DNA from: Crambe crambe | Taxonomy: Eukaryota > Porifera > Demospongiae > Poecilosclerida > Crambeidae | Direction: 5' to 3' | Assembly: GCA_963924555.1 (NCBI GenBank) | Contig: OZ004588.1 | Coordinates: forward strand, 1,674,001-1,738,000 | DNA length: 64,000 nucleotides | In this document: positions 1 through 14,124 of the stretch, one piece after another | How the letters are laid out: each line of letters opens with the position of its first letter | How positions within the stretch are numbered: position 1 is the first letter of the stretch | The notes under the pieces: model-generated | What the model was told of the DNA's origin: nothing | The model's database searches: none | The model's input: the letters and a program-made list of their open reading frames with translations, nothing else | Position numbers and translations under genes: made by a program

Positions 1-1404
1 TATAGGTACGTATAATCAGTACGTCTTCTGATTGCCCCTCCCTCCCTCTATATATTGTCCCATCACACTTTGTCCCTAGCATGGATAGTACTGAGAGAGA
101 ATTCGTAGCCTCATGGCCCACCACTGTCAATCTATGGTATGTTTTGAGATAGACTATTCTGTTTTCGACTTCTGGTGGTGAGACCCTTTACCCATTTTTG
201 ATGTTGTACAATCATTTTGAACCTTCTCTTGCTTAAATTCATGTAGTCGTTTGTGACATTATATAATGAACTTTGGTAGCATAATTGCAAACCACCAAAT
301 TATCCATCCACATGGAAATCTGTGCATCATAATTATGACTTTAGCTTCTCCAGGTTGGAAAAACTTGCACCTCTGTACTGACATCAGTGTCACATTGATT
401 AATCCCTCTCTCCCTTGATAGGGTTCTTGTACCATCTGAATGTCTGGGAACCTACCCACATGCAAATTCAACTCCCTTCACCCTTAGATACGAGTTGCAT
501 GCATGAAGGAAGGACTCGGTATTGTTGGTACATCTTCTAATTTCCCCTCCCCTATATATTGTCCCATCTCTGTTCATCAGTTGTGGAGTGAATACGAGTT
601 GCTTGCATGAAGGAAGGACTCTCTGATTGGTATAATTGGTACATCTTCTAATTGCCCCTCCCTCCCTTATATATTCAGTTAGTCCCTAGTATGGAAGCAC
701 TGATGGAGTTAATAGATGTGAACACCTCATGGCCCACCACTGTCATTCTATTCAACTTTCTAATGTAGAGACCCTTTACCCAGCTAATGTGTATAGAGTG
801 GCAGTACAGGAACTTGACTTTAAATGTTGAGGTGTCTCTCCAGAGAGGTTGTAGCACTTTCAGTCGATATGATCGTTCCTTTCTGTTTCCCTTTCTATTA
901 TCAAGCCAGTATGTTTTTAGGTTGAGAATGAATTTATTTTAGGAGGGTGTGCTCTAATATGAATCCATGCATAGTCCCACTTGAAGCCCCTCTCCCTTAG
1001 TAGCAAAGCCATTAAGAGACCACCTCTATTTAAAGACTACATTTTCCGCTGTATAGCTACATGAATTCTTATCACCACATCATCTCAAGAGAGAATGCAA
1101 GTATCAGACATCATGCAATAAGCTTCAGTCCCAAGTTGTACGTATCAATGGGGCATACAGACAATACACTTATTAACCCCCTTTGCTTGGTAAAGTCTTG
1201 ATGAAGTAATTTGAATTAATTACATATGGTGGGCATTATTATGTGACAGTATCAGGTAGAAATCCTTAAATCATGCTTTTAATAATGAAACTATCACAAG
1301 CTTTTAAGGCATTATTTGTGGTGTGAATGACCATCAATCCCTTACTTGGTCACTTCCTTCCACATGTAATTTTCTTTTGATATATTTTTTGAGCATTGAT
1401 GTTG

Positions 1405-1406
<2 letters not shown>

Positions 1407-1454
<48 letters not shown>
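1407..1454. repeat. (CT)n microsatellite
   Basis: About 24 CT units. Present at the equivalent place in the duplicate (56447-56483), shorter there. Confidence 0.95.
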
Positions 1455-1459
<5 letters not shown>

Positions 1460-2404
1460 TTGTGGTCGATGTACCAACATGTGGAATCCAGCTCCCCCCT
1501 TTAGAATACAGAAGGTATCAATTTGCATCCCAGTCAGAGGTACATAATATTATAATCAATACATCTTCTGATTGCCCCTCCCTCCCCTTATAATGCTGTC
1601 CTATCTCACTTTATCCTCTGCATGCTGCATGCATGGATAGAGTTTGTAGACCTGAGCACCCCTGTCATCTGGATGACTATATTCTGCACTTGTGACTTTC
1701 TATAGCCTAACTTGCTAAGGAAATGGAGTGGTGTATCCTCATAATAGCACTTTCAGTCAATATGAGTTTCTGTTTCAATATGAATCCCTTTCTATTGTCC
1801 TGTATCAAACCGTATTAGTTGAGCTTAGCCTAGGAGGGTGTGTGCAGGCCGAGCATGTTTAATATCAGCTTGTCAGTCATGAGTCACAAAATCAGTCTGT
1901 TTCAGCTGCATGCAAATGCAACAATTTTGGACCTAATCAGCTGATTAAGATCTTTAAGTAAGCAGTGGTGTCATCCATGCATGTGTGAAAGTTTCAGTTC
2001 CAGACAGATCCTGTTATTCCATAGAAGACTGCAAACTGAATAAAGTATCTGATAAGCATTTTTTTTCCATTCTGAGACATTGCAGTTTTTATCAAAATAT
2101 GCAGTAAAATTGTATGCTCTTTGTATATATAGAACCTTCCTCCATTTAAAGATCAGACATGTGTTAGTGAACTGGAAGTGCCAGAATTGTATGCTCAGCT
2201 GGTCACTACTAAAAGAAGTTTTGAAGTCTGGGGGTTGGAGATAACATGGGAAATCCCCCTCCCCCTCAACACAATGCATACACATAATGTGTTGCTGCAA
2301 TCGATGTTTTTATCAATTTTTTGCAAAACACACCCCCACCCCACCCCCTCCACATTTTTTTCATTGTTCTAGCTAATCACTGTATGTTGTGTATGCAATT
2401 ACAG

Positions 2405-2467
2405 AATGAAGTCCTCAAGGAAGAGGAGCAATTGTAATCATCCCTCTAAGAGACCAAACCCTTACAG
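2405..2467 (+). other. Candidate basic mini-exon, copy 1
   Basis: Between ATTACAG and TACAG|GTAACC. Reads MKSSRKRSNCNHPSKRPNPY. Compared with later copies it has lost bases after the acceptor, so its entry phase differs. See the copies at 14752, 57539 and 59758. Confidence 0.4.
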
Positions 2468-3940
2468 GTAACCATCAATCCTTTTCAATTTTGTCTGTTG
2501 GATCAAAGCAGGTTACTTTCTTTTCACTCCTTTTGATGTGGTTGATAATGTATTTCAACCCCACCCCCCTTCTCTTTGTGATAGTATGTTGTATGTACTG
2601 GCATGTGTGTGAATTCATGTCCTCTATGCCTCCCCTTCAGAAAGTGCCAGTGCTTTTAGTTCATGTGGAATAGGCTCAAAAGATATAAATATACCAATGC
2701 TTGGTGTTGATATGCCACCTATGTGCAGTGCATTCCAGGTACATATAATCAGTACGTTTTCTGATTGCCCCTCCTCCCCCTATATATTGTCCCGTCTCAC
2801 TTTGTCCCTAGCATGGATAGAGTTCGTAGACCTGAACATCTCATGGTTCACCACTGTGAATCTAAATATAGATCGATGGTATAGTTTGAGATTGAACTAG
2901 TTTTGAAACCCTTTACCCATTTAGCCTAGTTGATTAATTTTGTGACTTTACCAATTATTCTCAAATGTAATAATATTTGAAGTCCTTAATTGCCTAATCA
3001 CTTCTGTACTGGTATTCACATTGATTAATTCTCACTCCGGTTCTTCTACAATCTGAATCTCTGGGATCCCTTCCTCCCTTCTGAACATGTTGCAAGTTGT
3101 TTGCATGACGGAAGGACTCTCTCTGATTGGTATAAGTGGTACATCTTCTAATTCCCCCTCCCTCCCCTATATATTCAGTTTCTCCCTAGCAGGGAAGTAT
3201 TGATGGAGTTAGTAGATGTGCCACCACTGTCGTTCTATTCTGTACTTATGACTCTCTTATGTTTGAGACCCTTTACCCAGCTGATGTGCAGCACAGGAAC
3301 TTGACTTTGAATGTTGAGGTGTCTCTTCAGAGGTTGTAGCACTTTCAGTCCATATGATTGTTTACATTCTGTTTCACAATGGCTCCCTTTCTATTGTCCA
3401 GTATCAAGCCAGTATGTTTATTTAGGCTGGGAATAAGCTCTCTAATATGAATTCCATACATAGTCGGAGCATGTTTCAACTAGCCTTAAACCCAGGGTGA
3501 TTGAAGTCACGGGAATGTAATTATTGTGCATTATTTAGAACCTAGATGCTGTTTTACTCTTGAGACGTGATAAGAATTCATGTAGCTATGCAGTGAAACT
3601 TGCATTAAGTGACCACAGATGGGCTAAGAAATGCAGAATAGAGGTGGTACTTTTCTTGATGGCTTTGCTTCTAGTTCGGTTAATTTTGGAGGGAACCCTT
3701 CCTCTGGTTTTTAACTGGCTTGGATACAGGTTTAGCATGATAAGCGTTAGGGGGTTGCTATGACTCCATAGTTTAATTGCTACTTTAGTGTGGCAAGGTG
3801 TCAGAAATGCAATTACATACTAGGGTATATAATATGTCAGACATCCTATTGTGCATAATATTGTGTCAATATGAGGATTCATTATCCTTACAGTATTTAC
3901 TACTACACACCCTTCCACACTTAATCTTTCATCATTCTAG

Positions 3941-4251
3941 CTAAGGCAGTTCCAAATAAATCACTTGTTTAACGGATTTTTTCTCCTTTCTTATAGGCAG
4001 GCAGGACGAGATAAATTTAGATATAAAGTACCTCAGTATACTATGCATCATACTGTAATGGCATCTCAGTATACTATGTATCATGTTTATATGGTCATGT
4101 GTTCTAGTATACAAAGAAACAGCAGTATACTGGGATTCTCTAGTACACAAAGATAAACAGCAGTATACTGAGGATATACAAGTTTAAATTTATTTCAATT
4201 CTGTCAGCAGGGAAATCCGTTAAACAAGTAATTTATTTTGAACTGCCTAAG
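3941..4251. mobile_element. Foldback MITE
   Basis: Arms of about 38 bases: GGCAGTTCCAAATAAATCAC with TTGTTTAACGGATT at the left, inverted as AATCCGTTAAACAAGTAATT with TATTTTGAACTGCC at the right. The spacer holds imperfect repeats of CAGTATACTATG. Non-coding. Confidence 0.7.
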
Positions 4252-5247
4252 CACTGTATGTTGTACATGTGATTACAAAATGAGGTGATGAAGTCACAAG
4301 AAAGAGGAGCCATTGTAATTAACTCACCTTTATCTGTTCAAGCAGCCATTACTTGGTCACTTTCCTTTCACATGTGATTTCTGTTTGATGTAGTTTCAGA
4401 CCATATCAACCACCTCCCCCTCCCCTTGAGCCTTTTTGAGGTTGTATTGTGGTTATAATTGTATGTACTAGCATGTGTGTGGAATCATGTCCTCTATGCT
4501 TTCCCCTTTAGAAGGTGCCAGTACTTTATGTGGAACTGACCCAAAAGACATCACTTTTCATGTTTGGTGTTGATATGCCATCTATGTGCAGTGCATTAGG
4601 TACATATAATCAGTACGTCTTCTGATTGCCCCTCCTTCCCCCTGTATATTATACCATCTCACTTTGTCCTAATGCTGAGGGGGAGTTTGCACATGTGAGC
4701 ACCTCATATTGCCCACCACTCATTCTGGGTTGTCATGCTAGCACTTTTAATATTTTTCACTTTTTGTGAAAATAAATGTAACTGTTGATGTTGATCCATA
4801 ATTATGTAATCAATGGTGATATAATTGTATGCTCTATATAGAACAGGGATTCATACGGGGGTGGGGTTACATGAGGGCTCAGTGTCTGAATAATGCTCAC
4901 CCATGGTAGTAATATTGGATAATACTCGCCTCTTTCTAGTTCTGGGTTCCCATATTACATTGGTTCTTAATAGTGCTCACCATGGTTGGACCCCTTTCCC
5001 ATATTACATATTGGTTCTTAATGATGCACACCCTTGGAGGTATATAATACATTGAATGCTGCTCACCCCTTCCCTGTATTACATTGATGCTCACCACCTT
5101 TCCCATATTTAATGCATGGTATTTGATTGGACCGTATTGCATTCTTAATATATGCTAGCTGAGAAGAATAGGTGTGTCTATATAGTGCACTGTAACATTT
5201 GGTTTGGTGTTCTGAATTTCATGTTGCAAGACTATTGCAATCCACTA

Positions 5248-5412
5248 CAGTAGTTTGCAGAACAGTTGTCATGCATCAGGCAGGGATAGGTGGTGGCTTT
5301 GAAGTATTTGTGGCTGGGGAACAATACAATGTTTTCATAGCCCTATTGTTCTTAGCCACTAGCTACTCCAGAGCCACTGCCTTATGCATGACAACTGTTC
5401 TGCAAACTACAG
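5248..5412. mobile_element. TA-flanked MITE (pogo/mariner type)
   Basis: 165 bases with ends CAGTAGTTTGCAGAACAG and CTGTTCTGCAAACTACAG, flanked by TA on both sides. The inner arms continue TTGTCATGCAT. It sits directly next to half of a second palindromic element (5190-5237; full copy at 57285-57446). Confidence 0.75.
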
Positions 5413-6110
5413 TATACTGCGTGTTGTGCAACTGTCACTTGCACTTATAATAACACCAACCACTTCACAGTACAACTTTTCCACTGAGTGTGCACAAGTA
5501 CATCACAACTAGAGAATCACTTTTTCTCCAGCAGAACAACAAAGTGAAAAGTGTAATTTGTTAATCAGCCAGTGAGTTGTGTACAGGTTATGCTCAATGT
5601 TCCATTTTCTTTCCTCTGGCATAATGTAATCAGTCTATTTAGAACTAGTGAAATTACCCTTCCACAGTTAACCTCATCATATTGATGGGGAGACCCCCTA
5701 AATTAGTGTTAGTTGTGTGTTGCTGTGTATTACTTACCTTATCATGTCATGTGTTTCCAATCACAATCCTGTTAATTTCCTCTGGATACCACATGCACAT
5801 CCACTGGTTTGTGTGGAAATTCTTACTAATTGGGCATTGCATATACAGTATGTCTAGAAGGTATGTTATCAAGCGACTTTAAAAAAAGGGAGTATCTTAT
5901 AGTAAAACACCAGGTAAGGGGTTGATCCTGTGGGTAAAAATGTATGGACAGTAATTCCAAGTACTCAGAGTACTTATGTTGTATACAACATAATGAGCCC
6001 TTTAATGTGTGAGATAATCCCCACACACTTACCTCATCTGTTTCAATTCCGTCACATCTCCCAATCAATATGACAGGCTATCAGTATGTCTTCTTATTGT
6101 CCCTCCCCCT

Positions 6111-6139
6111 CCCCCCCCCCCCCCCCCCCCCCCCCCCCC
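6111..6139. repeat. Poly-C run
   Basis: 29 uninterrupted C; the length in an assembly is unreliable. Confidence 0.9.
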
Positions 6140-8086
6140 ATCTCACTTGTATGGATAGTGGTTGAGAGGGGGTTTGTAACCTGAACATCTCATGGCGTAT
6201 CCCTGTTGAATGTTGATATAGAGGTTGACTTCGACTATTCTGAACTTATGATTTTCTAATGTTGAAACCCTTTACCCACTCTAGTGTATTGAGCAGTTGT
6301 GCAGGAATTTAACTTCAAATGTTAAGTGTGTTGTCTGAATTTTTGAATGTCTTGATCAGCACTCTCATGTGTCTGTGCATTTTTAGAAGTATGAGTATTA
6401 TGATGCTAGTGTGTGTGACAGTCCCAGACAGATTGGACACAACCCTTTAGAGCATATCCCCCATTGGTTGGTATGTACGTATGTGAAATTCCTGCCAGGT
6501 TGGGACTGTCATAATTAATGACTACAGCACATACGTAAAGTATGACATAGTGTTAAGATATCATGTGACAGGTGAGTTGCATAACCTCTCTACAAAGGAC
6601 AAAAGGTTGTGTCCCAAGTGTGTCAGGTTCCACTGCAATAATCTCTATCCCAGTCCCAATATGTCTTCTGACTGTCCCTCCCTCCCCCAATAATTACATT
6701 GTCCCATCTCACTTTCTCCCTAGCATCACTTTGCATCTAGTGAACACTTCATGCCCCACCCTTTTCTTTCTAGATGGTTTAACTTTCTATTGATTATATG
6801 AGGCTTTATATCATCCATTTAAAATTAATTTGAGTGTAGCTTTGATAGAGATTTAGGTGTGCTACTTTATGGATTCATAATACGAGCATGTTACTGATGG
6901 CCTTTTCCCCATGGTAGTTTCATGGTAATTGTTGTCAACCATGTAGTGGAGTAAATCCATAATGGACCTTGCAGTTTTTATTCTCTATTCATATGTAATC
7001 AATGGTCTTTAATTGTATGCTATATATAGAACAGAGATTGATACTGAGGGGGAGGCTCACCCATGGTAGTAATATACAATGGATGATGTTCATGCACCCC
7101 TTTCCCATATTACATATTGGTTCTTAATGATGCTCACCCTTGGAGATACATTGAATGCTGCTCACCCCTTCCCTGTATTACATTGATGCTCACCACCTTT
7201 CCCATATTGATTAGTAACACATTGGATGTTGCTCACCCACCTTCCTGTATTGCACCACTGTCATTCTAGAGGACTATTCTGCACCTAATGTTGAGACCAT
7301 ATACCCACTCTTTCTAATGGTGAAACCCTTTACCCACTCTAGCCTAGGTTGTCATACTTTCAGTTGATATGGGCATTCACTTTCTGTTTTTAATATCTGT
7401 AGTTGTACCCAAGGTAGTTTACAAGTCATGGGAATGTGAATTGTAAATCAGAAAGTACACAACTAGGTAACTGTTACTTGTTCACCATGTAAAATTGATA
7501 ACCAATAATAGACCTCTTTAGATGTGAAATAGGGACACCCTCTCTAATAAGGACACTTTGTTACGTCCAAAATGTGCTCTTTTAGTACAAATCAACCCCT
7601 GAAATAAGGCCACCCTTCTACAAAGGCCATAGACTTTGGCAAGCAAGGGGTTAAGTATGTGGCACTATGCAACCCAGCTGTTACATGACATCATAACATT
7701 TGGATTAATGATGTCATAAACTTATGCTTCAAGTATTCCGTATTCTGATTATTCAAATTTGCTACCTATTATTCCTGATTATGTATTCATATGTGTTGGG
7801 TGTGCATGATAATGAGATAATGCTGAGCATAACCATTGAAAGCCCCTTCCTCTGGTTGTGAACTGTCTCTGATTGCTCTTCTTCCTCCCCCTATATATTG
7901 TACCATCTCACTTTGTCCCTAGCATGGATAATGTTGAGAGTTAGTAGACCAGAACACCTCACTTGATGTTGAGACCCTTTACCCACTTTACCTTAATTAA
8001 TGTGTATAGAGTTATAAAATGTTGAGGTGTGTATCCAGAGAGGTTGTCATATTTTCAGTTTCAATATGGTCCCTTTTATTATGTAT

Positions 8087-8169
8087 GGGGTTTTTGAATA
8101 GACCATTGGAAAGTTTTTAAATCATTTTGGTGGTAAAAAGGTTCTACTGGTATCTATAGAAGTTCAAAT

Positions 8170-8200
<31 letters not shown>

Positions 8201-8362
8201 GGTGGTCATCAACCCTTTAAGGGAGTTGCTACCCACAATTTTGGTGATTTTCGAAATATTTTGTCGAACTTCTAGGCTTCATACATGCCCCTAGAACCTT
8301 TTTTTTTTTACCACCAAAATGCAGCTTTTTAAAGAGCTTTCCAATGGTCTATTCAAACCCCC
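8087..8362. mobile_element. Foldback MITE, GGGGTTTTTGAATAGACC family
   Basis: Left arm GGGGTTTTTGAATAGACCAT continues through TTGGTGGTAAAAAGGTTCTA; the right arm is its inverse and ends ATGGTCTATTCAAACCCC. T runs and a C run (8172-8200, 8358-8380) lie in and beside it. Partial copies are at 17831-17885, 22008-22145 and 63845-63890, always next to the same array block. Confidence 0.75.
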
Positions 8363-8888
8363 CCCCCCCCCCCCCCCCCCTAGTCCAACCATGACCAAGA
8401 TAGCAAAAATATTTTGGAAATTTGTACAACTGATATCTCAAAATATTATATACATTTATAACCCTTCATACTTATCAGAGAGTGCGGTAGCACTCTCTAT
8501 GTAGGATGACTCGGATGGCCGTGTGCGCCGCCTATAGACTAATACAAAAGTGAAATTTTAGTTCCCCCACTTAGAGCTACTGCAGGGGCGGATCCAGAGA
8601 AGGTTTGACTAAGTTTGTCTGAACCCCCCTTTTTTTAGGGTCGACTATAAGGACTGAAGGGCGGCTAGCCTTTATGATCCATGGTCTCTGCCTGCTCAGC
8701 AGAAGTCTCGTGTAGCCAGGACTAGCTCACTAACTCTTAGTACATAGTTCGATCGATCGTAGTATTCTAATTAATGCACGCTCACGTGTACAAAACATTA
8801 TTAGTCATTTTTTTGGTGAGAATTTCATTTGTTCAGTTCGTTGTTAAAAGACAAAAGCCTGTAGGTCAGCTAGCCAGCCATACTTAGA

Positions 8889-11800
8889 GATGACACATCA
8901 AAGGAAGTTAGACTCCTTTTTTTATCCAGCCAAGGTAACTTTATCTCTTAAGATACCTAGCCATTATCCATAAATAAGTCGTAGCTCAGCTCAGATTGAG
9001 GCATTATCTAACCACCATTGTTTTAACGTTTTTAACGTTTCAAATGTTAGCCACTGCTACTGTTTACAGCAAACGTCAGAAAACCACAGCCCAAGCCCTG
9101 AGCCCCAGCTCAGTTTCTACATCTATGATTGATTTGCTTCTCTTGATTTATCTTCTCCACCTGCCAATCTCCATAGTGACTATGTCACTGCCCTTGTCTC
9201 TCCCACTGATCTTCCATCTTCTCAGTGTGATGATGTGCATATGTTGAGTATGATATTATTGATGATCCTCTTGATAGTGATGATTCTCCGCCATGTAGTA
9301 TTGAGCATGATAATATATGCGATGATTCTGTGTGGTATCATGATGTGGAGGAATCTTTGTCTCGTGCAGGTGCCTTGCAACCCTGTAATATTGATATATG
9401 TGATGATATTGGCTTATTATTGCGTTCAATGCCGCAATCAGTAGTTCGTAATTTACCTCTAAAGAAAAAAATATTCCCTTTAAGGGTGCAGGCACATAGT
9501 AACCAAGGCATGCGCTAGTACTAGCACTAATTAACCACAAACACTACCGCGCTAAAATAACAGATAGTAAACACAATAGCAGCTGCTGCTTTGGCACATA
9601 TAAAATCCATGCTAGCATGAATAATGAACAAGTCATTGCAACTCAGGAACTATGCATGGGAATGAGCCAATATTTTGCATATGGCAACTACTTGATAAGG
9701 TCTAAAAAGTTACATTTTGCTTTAGTTTATAGCTAGTACAGAATGTGCAGGACACTAGATCCTATATGGATAAATTAAAAAGTAGAATGTGAATTGATAA
9801 AAACTAAATGTAATTTTTATGGCAATAAGTATAAGAAGCTGTATATCAAAAATCAGCCATTGATTCCAAGTGGTCATTGAGATGTAACGCAGTTTACCTT
9901 GAGAATGGAATCAGTCATAACATCAGTCATTTTGATTGGTCCTCCTTTATTTTTTGTGTATGTGGTACTATTCTGATACTTAATAATGTGGTGCAAGTTA
10001 GAAATTTCTATCATGAATAGTTTTTAAGCTAATTTTCCCTAGCAACCATGCGTGGGCGGAGTGTGCCTGCACCCTTAAACCTAACTCTAGTTTTTAATTT
10101 CCTAGCAGATTTATAGATGGTTGTAACAGGGCTATAATTACTTGTTAGATAATCCATGGTTTATATATAGTAAGGCTGAAGATGGTCTTTGTGTACTTTT
10201 TGCAAATGTTAAAGGCCTGGGTCAGTTGGTATGTAAAAAATTTGATCGTTGGACTAAGAAATCTACAAAATTTGCTTCTCATAACTCAAAAAAATATCAT
10301 CAGCTTGCTATGACTCAAGTAGATGCTCTTAAAACTAATATGAATAAACCTGGTTCTTCCATTGAAGATCGCATTTGGCAAACTAATAAAGAGGAAGTAT
10401 TAAGGAATAGGTACATTATAAGATCATTAGCTGAAGCTGTTTTGTTTTGTGGTAGGCAGTGCATATCTCTCAGAGGGCATAGAGATGACAGCACGGCTGA
10501 TGTTGGGAATAACGGGAAATTTTCTTGCTCTAGTGGATTTTGCTGTAAAATCTGGAAATAGAATCTTGGGTGATCATCTTGAGTCAGCTGCTAGGAATGC
10601 CATATATACTAGCAAGACTACTCAAAATGAGATTATTGAATGCATTTGGTGAACACCTTAGAGATAAAATACTTAGAGATATAAAGGCAGCAAAATGGTT
10701 TTCTATTCTATGTGATGAGGTGGTTGATGTTGGGAATAAAGAACAAGTGTCTATTGTACTCAGATTTGTGGATGGGCAAACTATTAGGGAGGAATTTTTG
10801 GATTTTGTTACAGTAGAAAGGATAACAGGAGAAGTATTAGCAAATAAGTTTAAAGATATGTTAATTAGTTATGGTTTGGATATTGGTGATTGTCGGGGAC
10901 AAGGGTACGATGGTGCTTCCAACATGTCTGGTAAATCTGGTGTACAAGGGCGTCTTATGGCGGTCAACCCTAAAGCTATATATGTGCATTGCAATTCACA
11001 TATCCTTAATTTATGTATTGTTCAAGCATGTAGCCTACAGGCAATTAAGAATATGAATGCCACAGTGACTGAAACAGCTCATTTTTTTAAATAATAGTTC
11101 TAAACGGCAAAATTTTCTTGAGAAAGTTATTGACAAGACAAGTAGCATAGTTAAAGTTAAAGACCTGTGTCGTACTCGATGGATTTATCGACATGAAGCC
11201 TATGAGAATTTTCATTTGCTTTTTAAATATCTTGTAAAGTAATGGCAGCAATTTCAGAATGAGATTCAACATATGGGGAGATGAATTGGGATGGCAAGAC
11301 AATAATTGCTGCTAATGGTTTATTCAATCTTTTTCATTCATTACATCCTTTGTGGTAACAATGAATGCCATGGCAGTCATTAAACCTGTCAGTATTAAGC
11401 TTCAGTACAGAGCTAGTGACATTGTGTATGCCTACTCTAAAGTCAAAGATGTAATAGATGAGCTTGGTGACATTCGTAAAGATGATAAAATTATTCATTC
11501 TTGGTATGTGCAGTCAGAAGCTGTAGCTGCAGAGGTTAATGTAGTACCTGAAGTGCCATGGATAGCTTCAAGACAGGTCCACAGGGATAACGTTGAGCAT
11601 GCATCAACTGAAGAATATTACCGCAGAATGATAATTTACCCTTTCTTAGATGATTTAATAGCACAAATGCGTGAGCGTTTTGGTGATACTCAAATTATTG
11701 CTTCCAAATTAATTAATCTGGTAGCTACCTTCTGTAATTTATAATGTTAATGATGTTTGTTTTGATGATTTAATTTCTTTTTATAATGATGATTTGCCCA

Positions 11801-12129
11801 ATCCATCTGTTGTTGCCACTGAGATTTTGAGATGGAAGGCTAAGTGGGAGAGACAAGGTGCAGAGGATCGACTTGAATCTCTGGCAACTGCCATCCAGCA
11901 ATGTGATAAGGATTTCTTTCCTAATATTTATGCACTGCTACATCTTGGTTGTACTGTACCAGTCACTTTCAGTGAGAATGAAAGAGCCAATAGTGTACTT
12001 AAAAACCTGAAATCATTTTTACGTAGCACCCAGGGACAAGAACGATTGTCATCCTATAGTTTACCTGTAGATCTCGATGAAGTAGTAGAAAGATTTAAAC
12101 TAAAATGTAATAGAAGAATAAACTTATGA
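8889..12129 (+). pseudogene. Broken hAT transposase, ZMYM1-like/DUF4371 type
   Basis: The N-terminus MTHQRKLDSFFYPAK is at 8889, followed by a donor-like AAG|GTAACT. The main frames are 10142-10561 (WFIYSKAEDGL, a TTF-finger-like segment), 10570-11094 (WFSILCDEVVDV and GYDGASNMSGKSG, the RNase H-like catalytic region, then YVHCNSHILNL), 11352-11744 and 11794-12129 (C-terminal hAT dimerisation region with FSENERANSVLKNLKSFLR). At least three frameshifts and some stops separate them, and a MITE interrupts the coding sequence at 9480-10078. The order and motifs match hAT transposases annotated as ZMYM1-like. Inactive. Confidence 0.85.
9480..10078. mobile_element. TTAA-flanked MITE inside the hAT transposase
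   Basis: TTAA on both sides, with inverted ends GGGTGCAGGCACA and TGTGCCTGCACCC. TTAA target duplication is typical of piggyBac-type transposition. It interrupts the hAT coding frame between KKKIFP and the segment reading FKPNSSF; taking out the element and one TTAA would rejoin the same frame. No transposase is encoded. Confidence 0.8.
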
Positions 12130-14060
12130 ATAATTCCACATCATTATCACTTTACACTTGTATTCTTTTTTTCTATCCGTAAATTTATACTTTACCAACA
12201 AAGGTGCGTGGTTTTCTAAAATTTTCGCCCAGAGTTCAGAACCCCCATTCTAATTTTTCTAGATCCGCCCCTGGCATGGATGAGTTCATAGACCTGAACA
12301 TTTCATGGCCCACCGCTGTCAAACTGAGATTGACTATTCTGTTGCTTTTTTGTTGGTTGTTTTTTTGAAGTGTTGAGACCCTTTACCCATTTAAACCTAG
12401 GTGATACTGAACACGTGCACTCATTTTGAACCTTCTCTTGCTTAAATTCATATAGTCGCTTGTGACTTTATTGATCCTTACCAATTAATCTAAAGTGTAA
12501 TTATTCTTGCATAATGAAGTTTGGTATAGTTTAAGTCCTTATTTACCAAACCACCAAATTGTCCATCCACATGGAAATCTGTGCATTAGCTTTCCCATGT
12601 TGGAAAAACTTGCACCTCTGTACTGACATCAGTTTCACATCGATTAATTTCTCTCATCCTTGATAGGATTCTTGTACCATCTGAATCTATGGGAACCTAC
12701 CCACATACACAATTCAACTTCCTCCACCCCTTCCTCCCTGCTGAACAAGTTATCGGTGAATACGAGTTGCTTACATGAAGTAAAGACTCTCCGATTGATA
12801 TAATTGGTACATCTTCTAATTGCCACCCCCCCTCCCTTATACATTCAGTTTGCCGATGGTAGACATGTCATTCTATTCTACTTATGACCTAATATTGAGA
12901 CCCTTTACCAGCTAATGTGTGGCAGTACAGAGAGGTGGTAGCACTTTCAGTCGATGTGATTGTTTACTTTCTGTTTCACGATGGCTCCCTTTCTATTGTC
13001 CAGTGTCAAGCCAATATGTGTTTTTTAGACTGGGAATACCTTTATTTTAGGAGGGTGTGGTCTAATATGAATCCCATGCATAGTCTGAGCATGTTTCAAC
13101 TAGCCTTAAACTGGAATGTAATTACTGTGCATTATTTAGAACCTTTAGTATTAGATGCTGTGTATTATACAGTGAAACTTGTCATCTTTAGATACTGTAT
13201 CAACATTATCAATACATGTATAAGTTTAATCAATGACCACCTTCCATCCATCCAAGCCAGTACTGTCATGTTGAAGAATAGTGACCAAGTACTCTTCCAT
13301 GTGTCAGAAATGCAATGTACTAGGGTAATATATCAGACGTCCTATTGTGCATAATATTGTGTTGTTTATTAACAATGTGTGAATTACAATTTACTACTAC
13401 ACACACCCACTCCCCTTCCACACTTCATTCTTTTTAGCTAAGCACTATATGTTGTGCATGTGATTACAAAATGTGATGACGAAGCCCAGAAAGAAGAACC
13501 ATCTTAATCAATCTATCTCACCTTTATCTGTTCAAGCAGCCATTACTTGGTCACTTTCCTTTCACATGTGATTTCTGTTTGATGTAGTTTCAGACCGTAT
13601 CAACCATCTCCCCCTCCCCTTCTTGAGCCTTTTTGTGGTTGTATTGTGGTTGTAATTGCATGTACTAGCATGTGTGTGGAATCATGTCCTCTATGCTTCT
13701 TATCCAGCTTTCTCCTTTCCAGTACTTTATGTGGAACTGACCCAAAAGACATCACTTTTCATGTTTGGTGTTGATATGCCACCTATGTGCAGTGCATTAG
13801 GTACGTGTAATCAGTATGTCTTCTGATTGCCCCCCTCCTCCTGTATATTGTCCCATCTTTCTTTGTCCCTAGCATGGATAGTGCTGAGGGGGAGTTTGCA
13901 CATGTGAGCACCTCATATTACCTTCCACTCATTCTAGACGATCAACCCCTTTTCATGCTGAAGATAGAACTCTGCCTCAATACATTTCCACAAATTCCAC
14001 CATTATCATCCACCATTACATAATAATGCCCCAGGAGGAGTATATTTCCCAATACTCTCT

Positions 14061-14074
14061 GTCTGTGTGTGTAT

Positions 14075-14122
<48 letters not shown>
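14061..14122. repeat. (GT)n microsatellite
   Basis: About 30 GT units with GTATGT interruptions near the start. Follows AATACTCTCTGTC in an array block. Confidence 0.95.

Positions 14123-14124
<2 letters not shown>

Larger units (their letters stand above)
1..8086. repeat. Left flanking array, part 1
   Basis: Diverged copies of a block with fixed landmarks: TCTGATTGCCCCTCCCTCCC, CCATCTCACTTTGTCCCTAG, CATGGATAGTG, ACACCTCATGGCCCACCACT, GAGACCCTTTACCCA and GTAGCACTTTCAGTCGATAT. The GAGACCCTTTACCCA landmark (or a one-base variant) occurs more than 20 times in the window. 1-2500 matches 54651-57620. Short open islands are listed separately; I see no complete gene. Confidence 0.8.
8583..12273 (+). 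mobile_element. hAT-superfamily DNA transposon
   Basis: Starts CAGGGGCGGATCCAGA and ends TCTAGATCCGCCCCTG, inverted ends of the hAT consensus type (CAGGGGCGG). The 3.69-kb interior carries a broken hAT transposase. No 8-bp target duplication is visible: the left flank (AGCTACTG) and right flank (GCATGGAT) differ, and the flanks do not form a continuous repeat unit, so one side was probably rearranged after insertion. Confidence 0.85.

Noticed and set aside
12917..13354. 145-codon ORF in the left array
   Set aside because: Consists of the common array block; the equivalent frame is broken in sister copies and shows no domain.
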